Shown here piece by piece: positions 1-9,692 of a DNA stretch of 64,000 nucleotides (the stretch's first letter is position 1; every line of letters starts with the position of its first letter). The position numbers and the translations under genes were made by a program. Location: positions 914,738 through 978,737 of the forward strand of contig CAVQCO010000006.1 in assembly GCA_963711065.1 (NCBI GenBank), read 5' to 3'. This stretch comes from Bog-473 sp963711065. GTDB taxonomy: Bacteria > Actinomycetota > Acidimicrobiia > Acidimicrobiales > RAAP-2. The notes under the pieces were generated by a model. That model had not been told where the DNA came from, ran no database searches, and saw nothing but the letters and a program-made list of their open reading frames with translations.

Positions 1-1
1 G

Positions 2-717
2 GAGCGCACCAAGATCAGCTACGTCGAGTCCAACGTCTCGGCCGCCATCCAGCAGGGGAACAGCGTCTACGAATCCATCAAGCGCGACGGCCTGCAGGCG
101 TGCGACAAGACCATCGTCCCCATCGGCTCGGTGGACTTCACGGCGTTCGCCTTGAGCTTCAAGGCGGACGGATGCAACGCGGCCGAGTGCGCCTGCGTGC
201 TGTCCTCCAGCCTCGCCATGGCCACGGCGCTCCACCAGGCGGGACTCAACAAGGTCAAGATCATCTTCGCCGCCGGTCCCACCCAGCAGATCTACCAGAA
301 CGCCCAGGACGAGGCGGCGGCCCAGGACGCGTACTTCCCCGGCATCGTGTCCTCGCCCACCTACACAAATGCGGCCAGCCTGGCCTTCCTGGCCCAGCTC
401 AAGAAGTACGACTCCTCCTACAAGGGAGGCCTGCCGGACCTCGGTTCGGCCGATGGTTGGTCGGCCGCCAACCTGATGGTCGAGGGCCTGCAGCAGGCGG
501 GCAAGGAACCCGACGCGCACGTCGTTCATCACCAACCTGCGCAAGGTCAGCAACTGGACCGACAGCGGCCTGGCGACCGGCCCGATCAGCTTCGTCCACT
601 TCGGGCAGAACCCGCCGACCCAGTGCTTCTCCTACGTCCAGTTCGTGCAACGGCAAGTACGTGCCGTTCCCCAAGAGCGGGAAGGCGTTCTGCGGGACGA
701 TCCTGCCCGGGACCTAG
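2..717 (+). CDS. ABC-type solute-binding protein, type 1 periplasmic fold, C-terminal part, frameshifted
   Basis: The 5' end lies outside the window. The visible part is the C-terminal lobe of a branched-chain-amino-acid-type (LivJ-like, PBP1 fold) binding protein, similar in style to the two intact ones at 13009-14283 and 49394-50839. Reading is in frame 2 up to about 515, then moves frame at about 515-522 and again near 650 (extra base before NGKYVP) to reach the natural end, FCGTILPGT, at 717. The protein would capture a small organic ligand outside the membrane for an ABC importer, but no LivHMGF-type permease or ATPase is adjacent. Two indels in 200 bases inside well-preserved coding text suggest sequence error as much as a pseudogene. 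Ligand unknown. Confidence 0.7.
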   Translation, partial: AHQDQLRRVQRLGRHPAGEQRLRIHQARRPAGVRQDHRPHRLGGLHGVRLELQGGRMQRGRVRLRAVLQPRHGHGAPPGGTQQGQDHLRRRSHPADLPERPGRGGGPGRVLPRHRVLAHLHKCGQPGLPGPAQEVRLLLQGRPAGPRFGRWLVGRQPDGRGPAAGGQGTRRARRSSPTCARSATGPTAAWRPARSASSTSGRTRRPSASPTSSSCNGKYVPFPKSGKAFCGTILPGT

Positions 718-752
718 CCGCGAGACCGGTCCGCCCGGCGGCGTCGTACGCC

Positions 753-3267
753 TCAGTAGGGCTCGCCCGCGGCGTCGAGGTAGTCGTCGGCCAGGATCCT
801 GTCCCGGCCGATAGCGCTCGAACTCCTCGTCGGAGACCCCGAGGATCTGCTTGTAGACGAACTCGTTGTCCTCGCCGAGGACGGGTGACCCTCGCCGCCA
901 CGCCTGCGTGACACCCCGGATAGGGCAGGCCGGGGTGCAGGTGGGTGCCCACGTCGAGACTCGCGAGCGGCTGCTGCCACTCCCGGGCGCGGAGGTGGGG
1001 ATCGGCCGCGAACATCGTCGTCGTCGAGCAGCGGCCCGGCGGCTACGCCCGCGCCCTGGAGGGCGTGAAATGCCTCGAGCGGCGACTGCTCGGCCGCCCA
1101 TGCCGCGAGGACGCGCGTCGAGCTCGTCGTGGTGCGCCTGCCGCGCCGCGGCGTCGGCGAACCGGGGGTCGCGCCCGAGGTCCTCCCGGCCGATCACCGC
1201 CGCGAGGGCACGCCAGGCCGCGTCGTCGCCCACCGAGACGGCCAGCCACTGATCCTCGCCGCGGCAGCGGTAGAGCCCCTGCGGAGCCCGCCAGGGGTCC
1301 CGGTTCCCCCACCGCCGCGGCTCGACGCCCAGCTGGCAGTCGACGAGGACGTCTCCGAGGTGGTTGAAGATGTTCTCGCTCTGGTCGAACTCGACGAATT
1401 GGCCCCGGCCGGTGCCCTGCGCGGTAGCGCAGGGCGGCGACGGTGGCGAAGGCGGCGCCCGGCCCCGAGGCGGCGTCCATGTAGGTCGTCCCCGGGACTG
1501 GTCATCAGCTCGGAGTCCCGGTGGCCGCACAGCCACAGCATGCCGGTGAGCCCGTCGAACTGGGCCCCGAAGCCCGTGTAGCCGGACCAGTCACCGGTGA
1601 GCCCGGTGGCCGGCATGCCGACGACGACGAGGCGCGGGTTGCGGGCCTGCAGCTCGCCCGCGTGGATGCCCATGCGGGCCAGGCCGCCCGCCTTGAAGTT
1701 GTCGATGAAGACGTCCGACCGCTCCGCCAGACGCAGCAGGAGCTCCCGCCCCTCGGGGCGGCGGGTGTCGATGGTGCACGAGAGCTTGTTGCGGGCCAGC
1801 GAGTTGTTCATGGCGTGGCGGTTCCAGGGCCGGTCGGGCCGGTCCGGGCACGCCGGGGCCGTAGAGCGACCCGAGGAAGCCGGGGTTCGAGATGGTCGGG
1901 CGGGGCTGGTACCCCTTCGTCGTCGGCGGCAGGATCCACGGGTTCTCGACCCGGATCACCTCGGCCCCGAGGTCGGCGAGCAGCATGGTGGCGTAGGGAC
2001 CCGACCACACGGTGGTCAGGTCGACGATGCGGATCCCGGACAGTGGTGGCCGCGAGGCCGACCGTCGGCGGCGCCGCTCGCGCGCCGCCGGCTGCTCCGC
2101 TGGGCCGGCCGGCGTGGGGCGCTCGTCGATCGTGCTCACCGAGGCCCGGGGCGAGCCGGCGGATCGCCCAGCCCCCTTCGGCGAAGCGACACGGTGCTCC
2201 GGGAAGGTCGACGCGGCCCGCGCCCGGGTCGTCGGTGTGCACCCAGAACCCGCGCTGGGCGAGGTGCTGGGCCTCGAGCACCTCGGCCGGCGAGTTCACG
2301 CCCGGCCAACGGCCACCCGCACGCGTTGCGCCTCGGCGGTCGCCTCGGCCCGCGTCCGTGCCAGCAGCCACGGGTACAGAGCGGCGTCCATCGCCTCCTT
2401 CGTCTCGCCGCGCTCGAAGGCGTCGGGACGGGCGAACGCCTCCCGCAAGGCGTCGTCGTCGAGGACGTCCAGCAGCTCGCCCAGCTGCTGCGGCGTCGAC
2501 ATCATGGAGACGTAGCCGTCCGCGCACGGGTGCACCCCACCCGGGATCAGCGTCTCGCGTGCGGCGCCGACCAGGCTCGGTCCGGGCGCGCCGTCTCGGT
2601 ACTGGTGCGCGAGCAGCGTGGTCGCCCGCGCCGGGAGGGTCGACAAGGCCTCGAGCGCGGCGCAGTCGACGAAGCATCCCGTGCCCGTCGACTCGGCGCT
2701 CGATCGACCGCGGCCAACGCGCCCGAGCGCCGCCATGTTGCCCACCAGGTGCAGGCCGAGATGGCCGGGCAGCCGGACCGGGCCGTCGTCGCTACGCGGG
2801 CGCACCAGGGCATCGCTCATGGTCTGGACGACCAGGTCATCCCAGGCGTAGCCCGCATACGGCCCGGTTGCGCCGAAGCCGCTGATGCTCACGACCGAGA
2901 GCGCCGGCCAGAGCGCGTGCACGGTGCTCCAGGTCAGCCCCCAGGTGCCCAGCCGGCCCCGCCCGGTCTCCTCGATCACCAGGTGCGCGCTCGCCGAGGA
3001 GGGCGTCCATGCGCGCTCGGCCGCCTGTCCGCCGACGCTTCGACGACCATGCTGCGCTTGTTCGTGTTGAGGTGCAGGAAGGCGCCGCCGCGGAACGACC
3101 CGTCCGCGTCGCGGGCGGCACTCTCCCGGTGGCGCAGCTCGTCGCCGGCGGGAGCTTCGACCTTCGACGACGTCGGCCCCGAGGTCGGCGAACAGCTTCC
3201 CGCAGTAGCTCCCCGCGATGCCCTCGGCCAGCTCCACCACCGTGATCCCGCTCAGCAGCTGCCGCAC
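753..3267 (-). pseudogene. two-domain class III (CaiB/BaiF) CoA-transferase, many frameshifts
   Basis: Two consecutive CaiB/BaiF domains on the minus strand. Domain 1 starts at a GTG at 3267 (VRQLLSGITVVELAEG) and runs to the GLGEH motif near 2140; domain 2 runs from PPLSGIRIVDLTTVWSG near 2045 to AGEPY-stop at 753. The family moves CoA between acyl-CoA and free acids through an aspartyl-CoA intermediate. Domain 1 keeps an Asp in WDDLVVQ; domain 2 has Gly at the equivalent place (GFGAQFDGLTG). At least six frame changes are needed. No stop separates the halves in the frame of domain 1, and the intact paralogue at 15045-17477 has the same fused layout, so I read one gene; two overlapping genes (second start GTG at 2139) is the alternative. 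A further in-frame ATG lies at 3381. It is divergent from the amidohydrolase at 3487, with a palindrome between them. Confidence 0.7.
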
Positions 3268-3399
3268 CGTCTTCTCCCCCGACCGTCTCCCTGCGACCTC
3301 CGCTCTCACCCGTCTGGCCGGCTCGTAACCGTGGCCCGCCGGCGAGGTGACGACGCCCACCGCTCGAGATCCCCTGTTCATGGTGCCATTTTCATTTTT

Positions 3400-3413
3400 T
3401 GGGCATTTGCCCA
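3400..3413. promoter_or_regulatory. palindromic operator TGGGC-N4-GCCCA (site 1)
   Basis: TGGGCATTTGCCCA is a perfect 5+5 inverted repeat with a 4-base centre, preceded by a T-run. It lies between the divergently transcribed CoA-transferase (start 3267 or 3381) and amidohydrolase (start 3487). The same arms and spacing recur at 8826-8839 in the only other divergent catabolic promoter nearby. This fits a dimeric TetR- or GntR-type repressor; the regulator is not identified. Confidence 0.55.
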
Positions 3414-3486
3414 GCGATCCGATTCCCGCGATAGCATCTGCCGCAGGGTCCGGCGTGAGCCGATCCGTGGTATGCGAGGGAGGGCC

Positions 3487-4700
3487 ATGACTGAGGAGTA
3501 CGTTTCCGATGCGTTCATCTACATGCGCGAGCGGCACCTGCCCTACCCGGTGTTCGATGCCGACAACCACATGTACGAGAACACCGATGCCTTGACCAAG
3601 TTCGTCCCGCCCGAGTTCGAGGGCATCGTCAAGTACGTCGAGATCAACAACCGCACCAAGGTCGCGTTCAAGGACAAGATCAGCGACTTCATCCCCAACC
3701 CCACCTTCGCCCGGGTCGCACCTCCCGGGGGGTCCGAGGCCGACCCGCAGCACCGGCGCGGCATCCCGTCGGTCGACGCCTTCTTCGACCCCGAGCCGCG
3801 ACTGGCGCTCATGAAGGACATGGGCATCGACCGGTCACTATCTGGCCGACGCTGGCCACCGGCGTGGAGGAGCGGCTGGCGGACGATCCCGACGCCATTC
3901 AGGTCGTCCTCCGCGCCTTCAACCGCTGGATGCTCGAGCACTGGACCTACAACTACGCCGACGCGATGTACCCGACGCCCATGATCAGCCTCTCGGTCCT
4001 CGACAGAGCCCTGAAGGAGCTCGAGTTCGTCGTCGAGCACGGCGCCAAGGCCTTCCTCCTGCACACCGCGCCGGTTCCGACCTGGAAGGGCCGCCGCTCG
4101 TTCGCCCTGCCCGAGTTCGACCCCTTCTGGGAGGCGGTCCAGGAGGCGGACATCCTGGTCGGCATGCACCAGACGGACTCCGGCTACCAGCGCTACACCA
4201 ACGAGTGGGAGGGGTTCGGAGGCAGCGAGTTCCGGCCGTTCGGCAGCGGCATTCCGGGCTTGAACGGTTCGCCGGCCTTCCTGTCGCTGGCGTCCCCGAA
4301 GTCAGCCATCCGGGACGGGGTGGCGTCGATCATCGGTCACGGCCTGGCGACCCGCTTCCCGCGCTTGCGCTTCGCGCCGGTCGAGTTCGGGACGGAATGG
4401 GTGCGCCCGCTCATCCACCACATGCGAGGTCGTCTACGAGCAGGTCGCCGGAGATCTTCGAAGAGGACCCCTACGATGGTCTTCAAGCGCAACGTCTTCG
4501 TGCACGCCTTCCAGGAGCCGGACCCAGCCGGGCTGGCCGAGTTGATCGGCGTCGACAACGTGATGTTCGGCTCGGACTTCCCCCACATGGAGGGCCTGGC
4601 CGATCCCCTGAGCTACTCCGAACTGGTGGAGAAGACCATGTCACCGGAGGACACGGCCAAGGTCATGGGCGGCAATCTGGCCCGGATCATGAAGGTCTGA
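3487..4700 (+). CDS. amidohydrolase (amidohydrolase_2/ACMSD-like TIM barrel), frameshifted
   Basis: Start ATG 3487 follows GAGGGAGGGCC, a good ribosome site. The N-terminus carries DADNHMYEN, the metal-site variant of HxH common in actinobacterial members of this PF04909-type family; the C-terminus has FGSDFPHMEG, the conserved Asp strand. Members are Zn-dependent hydrolases or non-oxidative decarboxylases of (often aromatic or cyclic) acids. About 404 residues once repaired. Frame changes occur near 3836 (GIDRS then TIWPTLATG) and at 4430-4475. It converges on the P450 at 4720 and sits opposite a CoA-transferase, suggesting a catabolic role; the substrate is unknown. Confidence 0.75.
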
Positions 4701-4717
4701 GCCGGCGGCGTGCCGGC
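4701..4717. terminator. hairpin between convergent genes
   Basis: GCCGGC-ggcgt-GCCGGC forms a 6-bp stem with a 5-base loop directly after the amidohydrolase stop and before the P450 stop on the other strand. There is no T-run, as is usual in GC-rich actinobacteria. Confidence 0.4.
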
Positions 4718-4719
4718 CG

Positions 4720-5946
4720 CTACGAGGTCGGCCAGACGAGCTCCAGGTTCTGCACCATGCGGAGCCCCGGCGGGTACTCCAGCTCGAGGCCGGGCTTGAC
4801 TTCGTACTCGGGAATGCGGCGGTGCCATTCGCGCAGGGCGACGCGGAGCTCCCGCCGCGCCAGGTGCGAGCCCAGGCACCGGTGCACCCCGCCGCCGAAG
4901 GCCAGGTGCCGGTTCACCTCCCGGTCGAACCGGACTTCGAATGCGTCCTCGAACTCGGCCGGGTCCACGTTGGCTGCCCCGATCGACACGAAGACCAGGC
5001 TGCCGGCCGCGACCGGGACACCCGGTCACCACGCTGTCACCGGTGGCCAGGCGCGCCGTGCCCGCCACGGGGGTCTCCCAGCGCAGCATCTCTTCGACGG
5101 CCCTGGGGATGACCGCCGGGTCCTCCACGATCTGGCTGCCGGTGCTCGGGGTGCCGGCCCAGGTAGGCGAAGAAACACGTCAACGAGTCGGTGACGGTGT
5201 CCAGGCCGGCGATGAGGAAGAGGAAGCAGATGTCGAGGATCTCTTCCCGCGTCAGCTTCTCGCCGTCCACCTCGGCCCCGAGGAAGCCCGTCAGGATGTC
5301 CGTCCTCGGGATGCTCGCTGGCGCTCGTCGAGGATGGCGTTGAAGTAGGCGTAGATCTCGGTGCCGGTCTCGTTCCGGATCCGCATCTCCTCCTCGGCGT
5401 CCAGGCCACCCCCACCGGGTCGCATGATCCCGTCCTTGAGGCGCAGGAGGGTGTCGAGCTCCTCCCAGGGCAGGCCCATCAACCCGAGGAAGACCGCGGA
5501 GGGGAAGGGCACAGCCAGTTCGTCGGTGAAGTGGCACGAACCCCGGTCGATGAAGGCGTCGATGAAGTGGTTCATCCGGGACGGCCACGTCGTCCTCGAT
5601 CTCGTCCATCTTCTTCGGGGCGAAGAGCGGGTCGAGGATGCGTCGGTACTTCTTGTGCTCCGGAGGGTCGACGCTCAGGGGAATCAGAGGACGCACGTTC
5701 CCGAGTTGGACGATGTCGCGGGAGGTGAACAGCTGCGGGATCGCGGAGCACCTCGTCGACGGCGGCCCGGCTGGCCACGACCGTGAAGCCCTCGGCAGGC
5801 GCGATCACGCCGCCCATGTCGATGAGGGCCTTGTACTTGGGCTGTGGCTCTGCGAGGTCGAAGAGGTCGTCCATCCCCTCTTCGTTGCCGCGGAACACCG
5901 GCGACTCCGTCTCGGATTCGGTTCCGGCGTCTGGCGCTTGTGCCAT
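4720..5946 (-). pseudogene. cytochrome P450, multiple frameshifts
   Basis: Start ATG at 5946 (MAQAPDAGTES); stop at 4720. All P450 landmarks are present but spread over three frames: I-helix AGLDTVTDS near 5190, and the heme loop FGGGVHRCLG with the thiolate Cys near 4885. About 408 residues if the roughly five indels (near 5740, 5590, 5320, 5150 and 5020) are repaired, a normal bacterial class I length. It would insert oxygen into a hydrophobic substrate, fed by a ferredoxin; none is adjacent. Divergent from the SDR at 6138, so the two probably act on the same compound. The conservation between indels argues for sequence error rather than long-dead DNA. Confidence 0.75.
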
Positions 5947-6137
5947 GGCACTCCTCCTGCCGAGTCGTTCCGCCTCCGATCGGTGAACACGTCCCCGACC
6001 GTTCTGGGTTATGAGCATGCGGTTCCGCCGGTCCTGCAGAACCGTTTGTATCACATCGGCCGACGCGGACATCGTCCGTCCTCGCGCATGTACATTCGCT
6101 CACCGACCTCAGCGTTCCCGATGGAGGTGGGGCGACC

Positions 6138-7048
6138 ATGAACGAACTGAAAGGACGCGTCGCGATCGTCACCGGTGCCGGACGCGGCATCGGGCGGGAG
6201 CATGCACTGCTGTTCGCATCCGAAGGTGCAAGCGTCGTCGTGAACGATCTCGGAGGAAGCCCCGACGGCACAGGCGCAGACACGTCGCCGGCGCAGCAGG
6301 TGGTGAACGAGATCGCCGACGCCGGCGGCTCGGCCATCGCCAACTTCGACGACGTCGCCGACTGGGATGGCGCCAAACACCTCGTCGACCAGGCGGTGGA
6401 CACCTTCGGCGACCTCCACGTCCTTGTCAACAACGCCGGCATCCTGCGCGATCGCATGCTGGTGAACATGTCGGCGGAGGAGTGGGACGCCGTCATCCGG
6501 GTGCACCTACGTGGCCACTTCTGCCCGACCCGTTGGGCCGCGACCTACTGGCGCGAGCAGTCGAAGGCCGGCCGAGGGGGCGGGCGGTCCGTCATCAACA
6601 CCTCGTCGGCGTCCGGCCTGTTCGGGAACCCGGGGCAGACCAATTACGGTGCGGCCAAGATCGGCATCGCGACATTCACGATGATCGCCGACTCCGAGCT
6701 GAGCCGCTACGGGGTGAGGGTCAACGCCATCGCACCGGCGGCGGTGACCAGGTCTGACGAGCGGTCTGAGCCCGGAAGGAGCCGGATGCGCCCGCCGAGG
6801 GTTGGTCTCCGATCGCCCCGTCCAACGTCGCACCGTTCGTCGCCTACCTGGGCACCGAGAGCTGTCCCATCCACGGTCGGATCTTCCTCGTGTCGGGGGG
6901 CACCGTCCACCTGTTCCAGCCGTTCGCCGTCATCGACAAGATCGAGAAGGACGGTCCCTGGTCCGTGGGCGAGCTCAAGACCGAGGCGGCCCACTTCGCG
7001 GACGTGCCCTTCGACCTCAACAACCCCTACGAGGGCCGGATGGGCTGA
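6138..7048 (+). CDS. SDR family oxidoreductase (3-hydroxyacyl-CoA dehydrogenase / HSD17B4-like), one frameshift
   Basis: Starts MNELKGRVAIVTGAGRGIG with the Rossmann TGxxxGIG motif at residues 12-19. NNAG follows, then active-site Ser (INTSSASG) and Tyr-Lys (NYGAAK). The sequence NNAGILRDRML is typical of the multifunctional-enzyme/HSD17B4 type that oxidises 3-hydroxyacyl-CoA. The frame shifts near 6755-6790, after APAAVT, and the C-terminal part (PSNVAPFVAYLGTES to PYEGRMG) follows in another frame to a stop at 7046-7048. About 303 residues, as expected. Divergent from the P450 and convergent with the aldolase; likely a beta-oxidation-type NAD step. Confidence 0.8.
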
Positions 7049-7051
7049 CCC

Positions 7052-7070
7052 ACGACCCGGGTGCGGTCGT
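7052..7070. terminator. hairpin between convergent SDR and aldolase
   Basis: ACGACC-cgggtgc-GGTCGT, a 6-bp stem with a 7-base loop, fills the gap between two convergent stop codons. No T-run. Confidence 0.35.
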
Positions 7071-7813
7071 CACAGGGACCGCGCCAGGACGTCCTCGACC
7101 GACTCCCCCGCCGCCAGGGCGGCGGCTTCCATCTTCTGGTAGCTCTCGGGGCTCATAAGATCCTGCAGCGTCATCTGCGGTGCGCCGCCGAAGAGCCGGA
7201 TGAACGTGGCCTGTCTGGCTGCCCGCTCGACCATGCGGGCCACGTGGAACGCCTCTTCGAAGGTCGCGCCGAGGCAGACGGCCCCGTGCGAGGGGAGCAA
7301 CGCCGCCTTGGACCGGCTGCCCAGTGCGGCGACCGCCTGGCGTGCGACCTCGTCGGTGGCGACCCCGCCCGACGGTGCGCACCTGATCGGCCCCAGCCCG
7401 GCGACGAGGTACGTCTCCGACGTGTAGGTGGGAATATCCCAGCGCATCACCGAGAAGATCTGGGACCACTCGCCATGGCTGTGGACGATGGCGTTGACGT
7501 CGGGCCGCGCGTCGTACACGGACAGGTGCGTCTGCAGCTCGACCGTCGGCTGCATGCCGGTGTCGAGAAGGACCCGGCCATCGGGTCCGACGATCACGAC
7601 GTCGTCCTCTCCGATCTCGCTCCAGTTGGCGAAGGGTCGGTCCGGGTGCGGCCGGGGCAAGATGTAGATGTTGCCAGTCTCGGCGTCCCTGAGGCTCGTG
7701 TCACCGGCGTCCAAGCCCGACGTCAGCCGCAGATCCCAGAACGTCTTCGCCGACAGCGCCACCTCGGCGACGAGCGCCTGCTTGATCACCGGTGCTTGCG
7801 ATCCATCTGTCAT
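7070..7813 (-). CDS. class II aldolase/adducin-family protein
   Basis: 247 residues from ATG 7813, chosen over an upstream in-frame ATG at 7858 because GAGGAGG lies 4 bases before it. Metal-binding histidines appear as IVHSHGEWS (about residue 108) and LLPSHGAV (about residue 172), the signature of Zn-dependent class II aldolases and their decarboxylase or dehydratase relatives. Such enzymes cleave or decarboxylate hydroxy-keto or sugar-like substrates. It lies 48 bases downstream of the enoyl-CoA hydratase on the same strand, so the two form an operon. Placement next to beta-oxidation genes suggests C-C cleavage of a degradation intermediate; the exact reaction is unknown. Confidence 0.8.
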   Translation of the reverse strand: MTDGSQAPVIKQALVAEVALSAKTFWDLRLTSGLDAGDTSLRDAETGNIYILPRPHPDRPFANWSEIGEDDVVIVGPDGRVLLDTGMQPTVELQTHLSVYDARPDVNAIVHSHGEWSQIFSVMRWDIPTYTSETYLVAGLGPIRCAPSGGVATDEVARQAVAALGSRSKAALLPSHGAVCLGATFEEAFHVARMVERAARQATFIRLFGGAPQMTLQDLMSPESYQKMEAAALAAGESVEDVLARSL

Positions 7814-7861
7814 GCGCACCTCCTCGCTCCTCTCTGTGGCAAGCTCCGATCCGATCATGAC

Positions 7862-8779
7862 CTAGGTGGCGGGCTCGGGCGCCCGGACCTGGTCCATCAC
7901 GGCCGGCACCACGGGTGGGGCGGACCGCCAGTCGGCAAACCCATCCTCGGGGAGCGCGATCGGGTAGTGGTTCTCGTGGATCTCGGCCCAGTGCGCATGG
8001 TTGAGCTGGTGGAGCGTGAAGCAGGATTGCAGGGCGTTGTAGAAGCCCATGTTGTCCACCGTCTGGTTCACGGATTCCTTGATCAGCAGCGCGGTCACCG
8101 TGGGCAGAGCGGCGATGCGGCGCGCAAACTCCAGCGTGCGCTCATCGAGCTCCTCCAGCGGGAATACCTTTGACACCATTCCGAGCGTGTGGGCTTCCTC
8201 TGCGCTGACCGAGTCACCGGTGAGCATGAGCTCCTTCGTCTTCCGCGGCCCGAATTCCCACGGGTGTGCGAAGTACTCCACACCGCACATGCCCAGTCGA
8301 GTTCCGACCACGTCTGCGAAGGCAACGTTGTCTGCGGCCACGATCAGATCACATGCCCACATGAGCATCAGTCCTGCCGCGAAGACCGTTCCCTGAACCT
8401 GGGCGATCGTGATCTTGCGCAGGTTGCGCCAGCGCAAGGTGTTCTGGAAGAAGTAATGCCACTCGCCGAGCATGCGGGACTCGGCCCCTTTCCGGGTGGC
8501 GCCGTTGATCTCGAACGTCGGGTGCATGTCCGGGCCGGGGGTCCGCTCGGCCAGGGATTCGGCGGATCCCATGTCGTGCCCAGCCGAGAAGATCGGGCCG
8601 GCGCCGCTCAGGATGACCACGCGCACGTCGTCATCGGCCTCTGCCGCCAGGAAAGCTTCGTGTAGTTCGACGAGAAGCCCACGATGTTGGGCATTCCGCG
8701 CCTTGGGGCGGTTCAAGATGATGCGCGCGATCCGGCCGTCGTCGACCGTCACGTACTCGATGTACTTGTACTCCGTCAC
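7862..8779 (-). CDS. enoyl-CoA hydratase/isomerase family protein
   Basis: 305 residues from GTG 8779, with CAAGGAGGAACAG just upstream. Crotonase fold: first oxyanion strand FSAGHDMGSA (residues about 65-74), second at FAAGLMLMWACDLIVAAD. The usual catalytic Glu of hydratases (P-E-V-x-L-G type motif) is replaced in FADVVGTRLGM, so water addition may not be its reaction; other crotonase chemistry (isomerase, hydrolase, decarboxylase, lyase) is possible. It is an operon with the aldolase at 7070, divergent from another crotonase at 8910, with palindromic site 2 in the shared promoter region. Confidence 0.8.
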   Translation of the reverse strand: MTEYKYIEYVTVDDGRIARIILNRPKARNAQHRGLLVELHEAFLAAEADDDVRVVILSGAGPIFSAGHDMGSAESLAERTPGPDMHPTFEINGATRKGAESRMLGEWHYFFQNTLRWRNLRKITIAQVQGTVFAAGLMLMWACDLIVAADNVAFADVVGTRLGMCGVEYFAHPWEFGPRKTKELMLTGDSVSAEEAHTLGMVSKVFPLEELDERTLEFARRIAALPTVTALLIKESVNQTVDNMGFYNALQSCFTLHQLNHAHWAEIHENHYPIALPEDGFADWRSAPPVVPAVMDQVRAPEPAT

Positions 8780-8825
8780 GGGCTGTTCCTCCTTGGTGGC
8801 AGTGCGCCAATCTTAGGATCAAATT

Positions 8826-8839
8826 TGGGCGAAAGCCCA
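8826..8839. promoter_or_regulatory. palindromic operator TGGGC-N4-GCCCA (site 2)
   Basis: TGGGCGAAAGCCCA has the same arms and 4-base spacer as site 1 at 3400-3413. It lies between the divergent crotonase genes (starts 8779 minus, 8910 plus), flanked by A/T-rich bases unlike the surrounding GC-rich DNA. Probably the binding site of the same unidentified dimeric regulator. Confidence 0.55.
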
Positions 8840-8909
8840 GAAACCTCCTACTCGTCGACGCGCCCGACGCTGTCGTCCCCGGAGTGGTGCCGCGTGTGAT
8901 CATCTCGGT

Positions 8910-9644
8910 GTGGAGCGCGAGGACCCCGAGGTTGTCGTGTGCGACGACGACAGGGTGCGCATCCTGACGCTCAATCGTCCGGACCGGCTGAACGCCTTCA
9001 CGGCCTCCTCGTACCGTCGGCTGGCCGAGACGCTCGACGAAGCAGACGCCGACGACCGGGTGTCGGTGGTGCTGCTGGAGGGTGCCGGCCGGGGTTTCTC
9101 GAGCGGCGTCGACCTTGCGGCGGTCGCCGAGGACGGCGGCGCGCTGGCGGAGCTCTTCGACGACCTGCTCGAGTCCCTGCTCCGCTTCTCCAAACCCTTG
9201 CTCGCCGCCGTGCACGGTGTGGCCATCGGTTTCGGTGCGACCGTGCTGCTCCACTGCGACCTGGTCCTGGTGGCCGACACGGCGAGGCTGCGACTCCCGT
9301 TCTCGGCTCTTGGGACGGCGCCGGAGGCGGCCAGCAGCGCACTCCTCCCTCGGATCGTGGGGCCGCAGCGAGCCGCCGACCTGCTCCTCACGTCACGCTG
9401 GTTCACCGGCGCGGACGCGGCCCACATGGGTCTGGCCGCCCGCAGCTACCCCGAAGAGTCCCTCCATGCCGAGGCAAGAGCCCTGGCGCAGTCGCTGTCC
9501 GAGCTGCCGGACGCCGCGCTCGCCACCGCCAAACGCCTGGTGCGCGAGAGCATGGCGGACGTCACGCGGGAGGCGCTCAGCCGGGAGAGGGGGGCGGCCC
9601 GCTCGCTCCACGACCAGCTCGGGCCACTGGGCTCCGAGCACTGA
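8910..9644 (+). CDS. enoyl-CoA hydratase/isomerase (PECI-like)
   Basis: 244 residues from GTG 8910. Crotonase motifs: oxyanion hole GRGFSSGVDL (residues about 57-66) and GVAIGFGATVLLHCDLV. FSALGTAPEAASSALLPR carries the Glu in a context like delta3-delta2-enoyl-CoA isomerases, so double-bond shifting during oxidation of unsaturated acyl-CoA is the best guess. It is divergent from the crotonase at 7862 and shares its promoter region. Start is uncertain, as no strong ribosome site is visible. Confidence 0.78.
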   Translation: MEREDPEVVVCDDDRVRILTLNRPDRLNAFTASSYRRLAETLDEADADDRVSVVLLEGAGRGFSSGVDLAAVAEDGGALAELFDDLLESLLRFSKPLLAAVHGVAIGFGATVLLHCDLVLVADTARLRLPFSALGTAPEAASSALLPRIVGPQRAADLLLTSRWFTGADAAHMGLAARSYPEESLHAEARALAQSLSELPDAALATAKRLVRESMADVTREALSRERGAARSLHDQLGPLGSEH

Positions 9645-9676
9645 CGGGCGCGCGGACGGGGCACCTCCACCAGGCC

Positions 9677-9692
9677 AGCCGCCGCGGCGGCT
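9677..9692. terminator. palindrome between convergent crotonase and MarR genes
   Basis: AGCCGCCGCGGCGGCT is a perfect 16-base palindrome that can fold as a 6-bp stem with CGCG loop, overlapping the MarR gene's stop. Possible bidirectional terminator without T-run. Confidence 0.35.

Noticed and set aside
1521..3984. Long plus-strand open frames across the frameshifted CoA-transferase
   Set aside because: Composition is Arg/Pro-rich; the conserved motifs all lie on the minus strand.
5998..6045. Imperfect repeat ACCGTTCTG / CAGAACCGT upstream of the P450 and SDR
   Set aside because: One mismatch, wide spacing and no second copy elsewhere; not distinguishable from chance.
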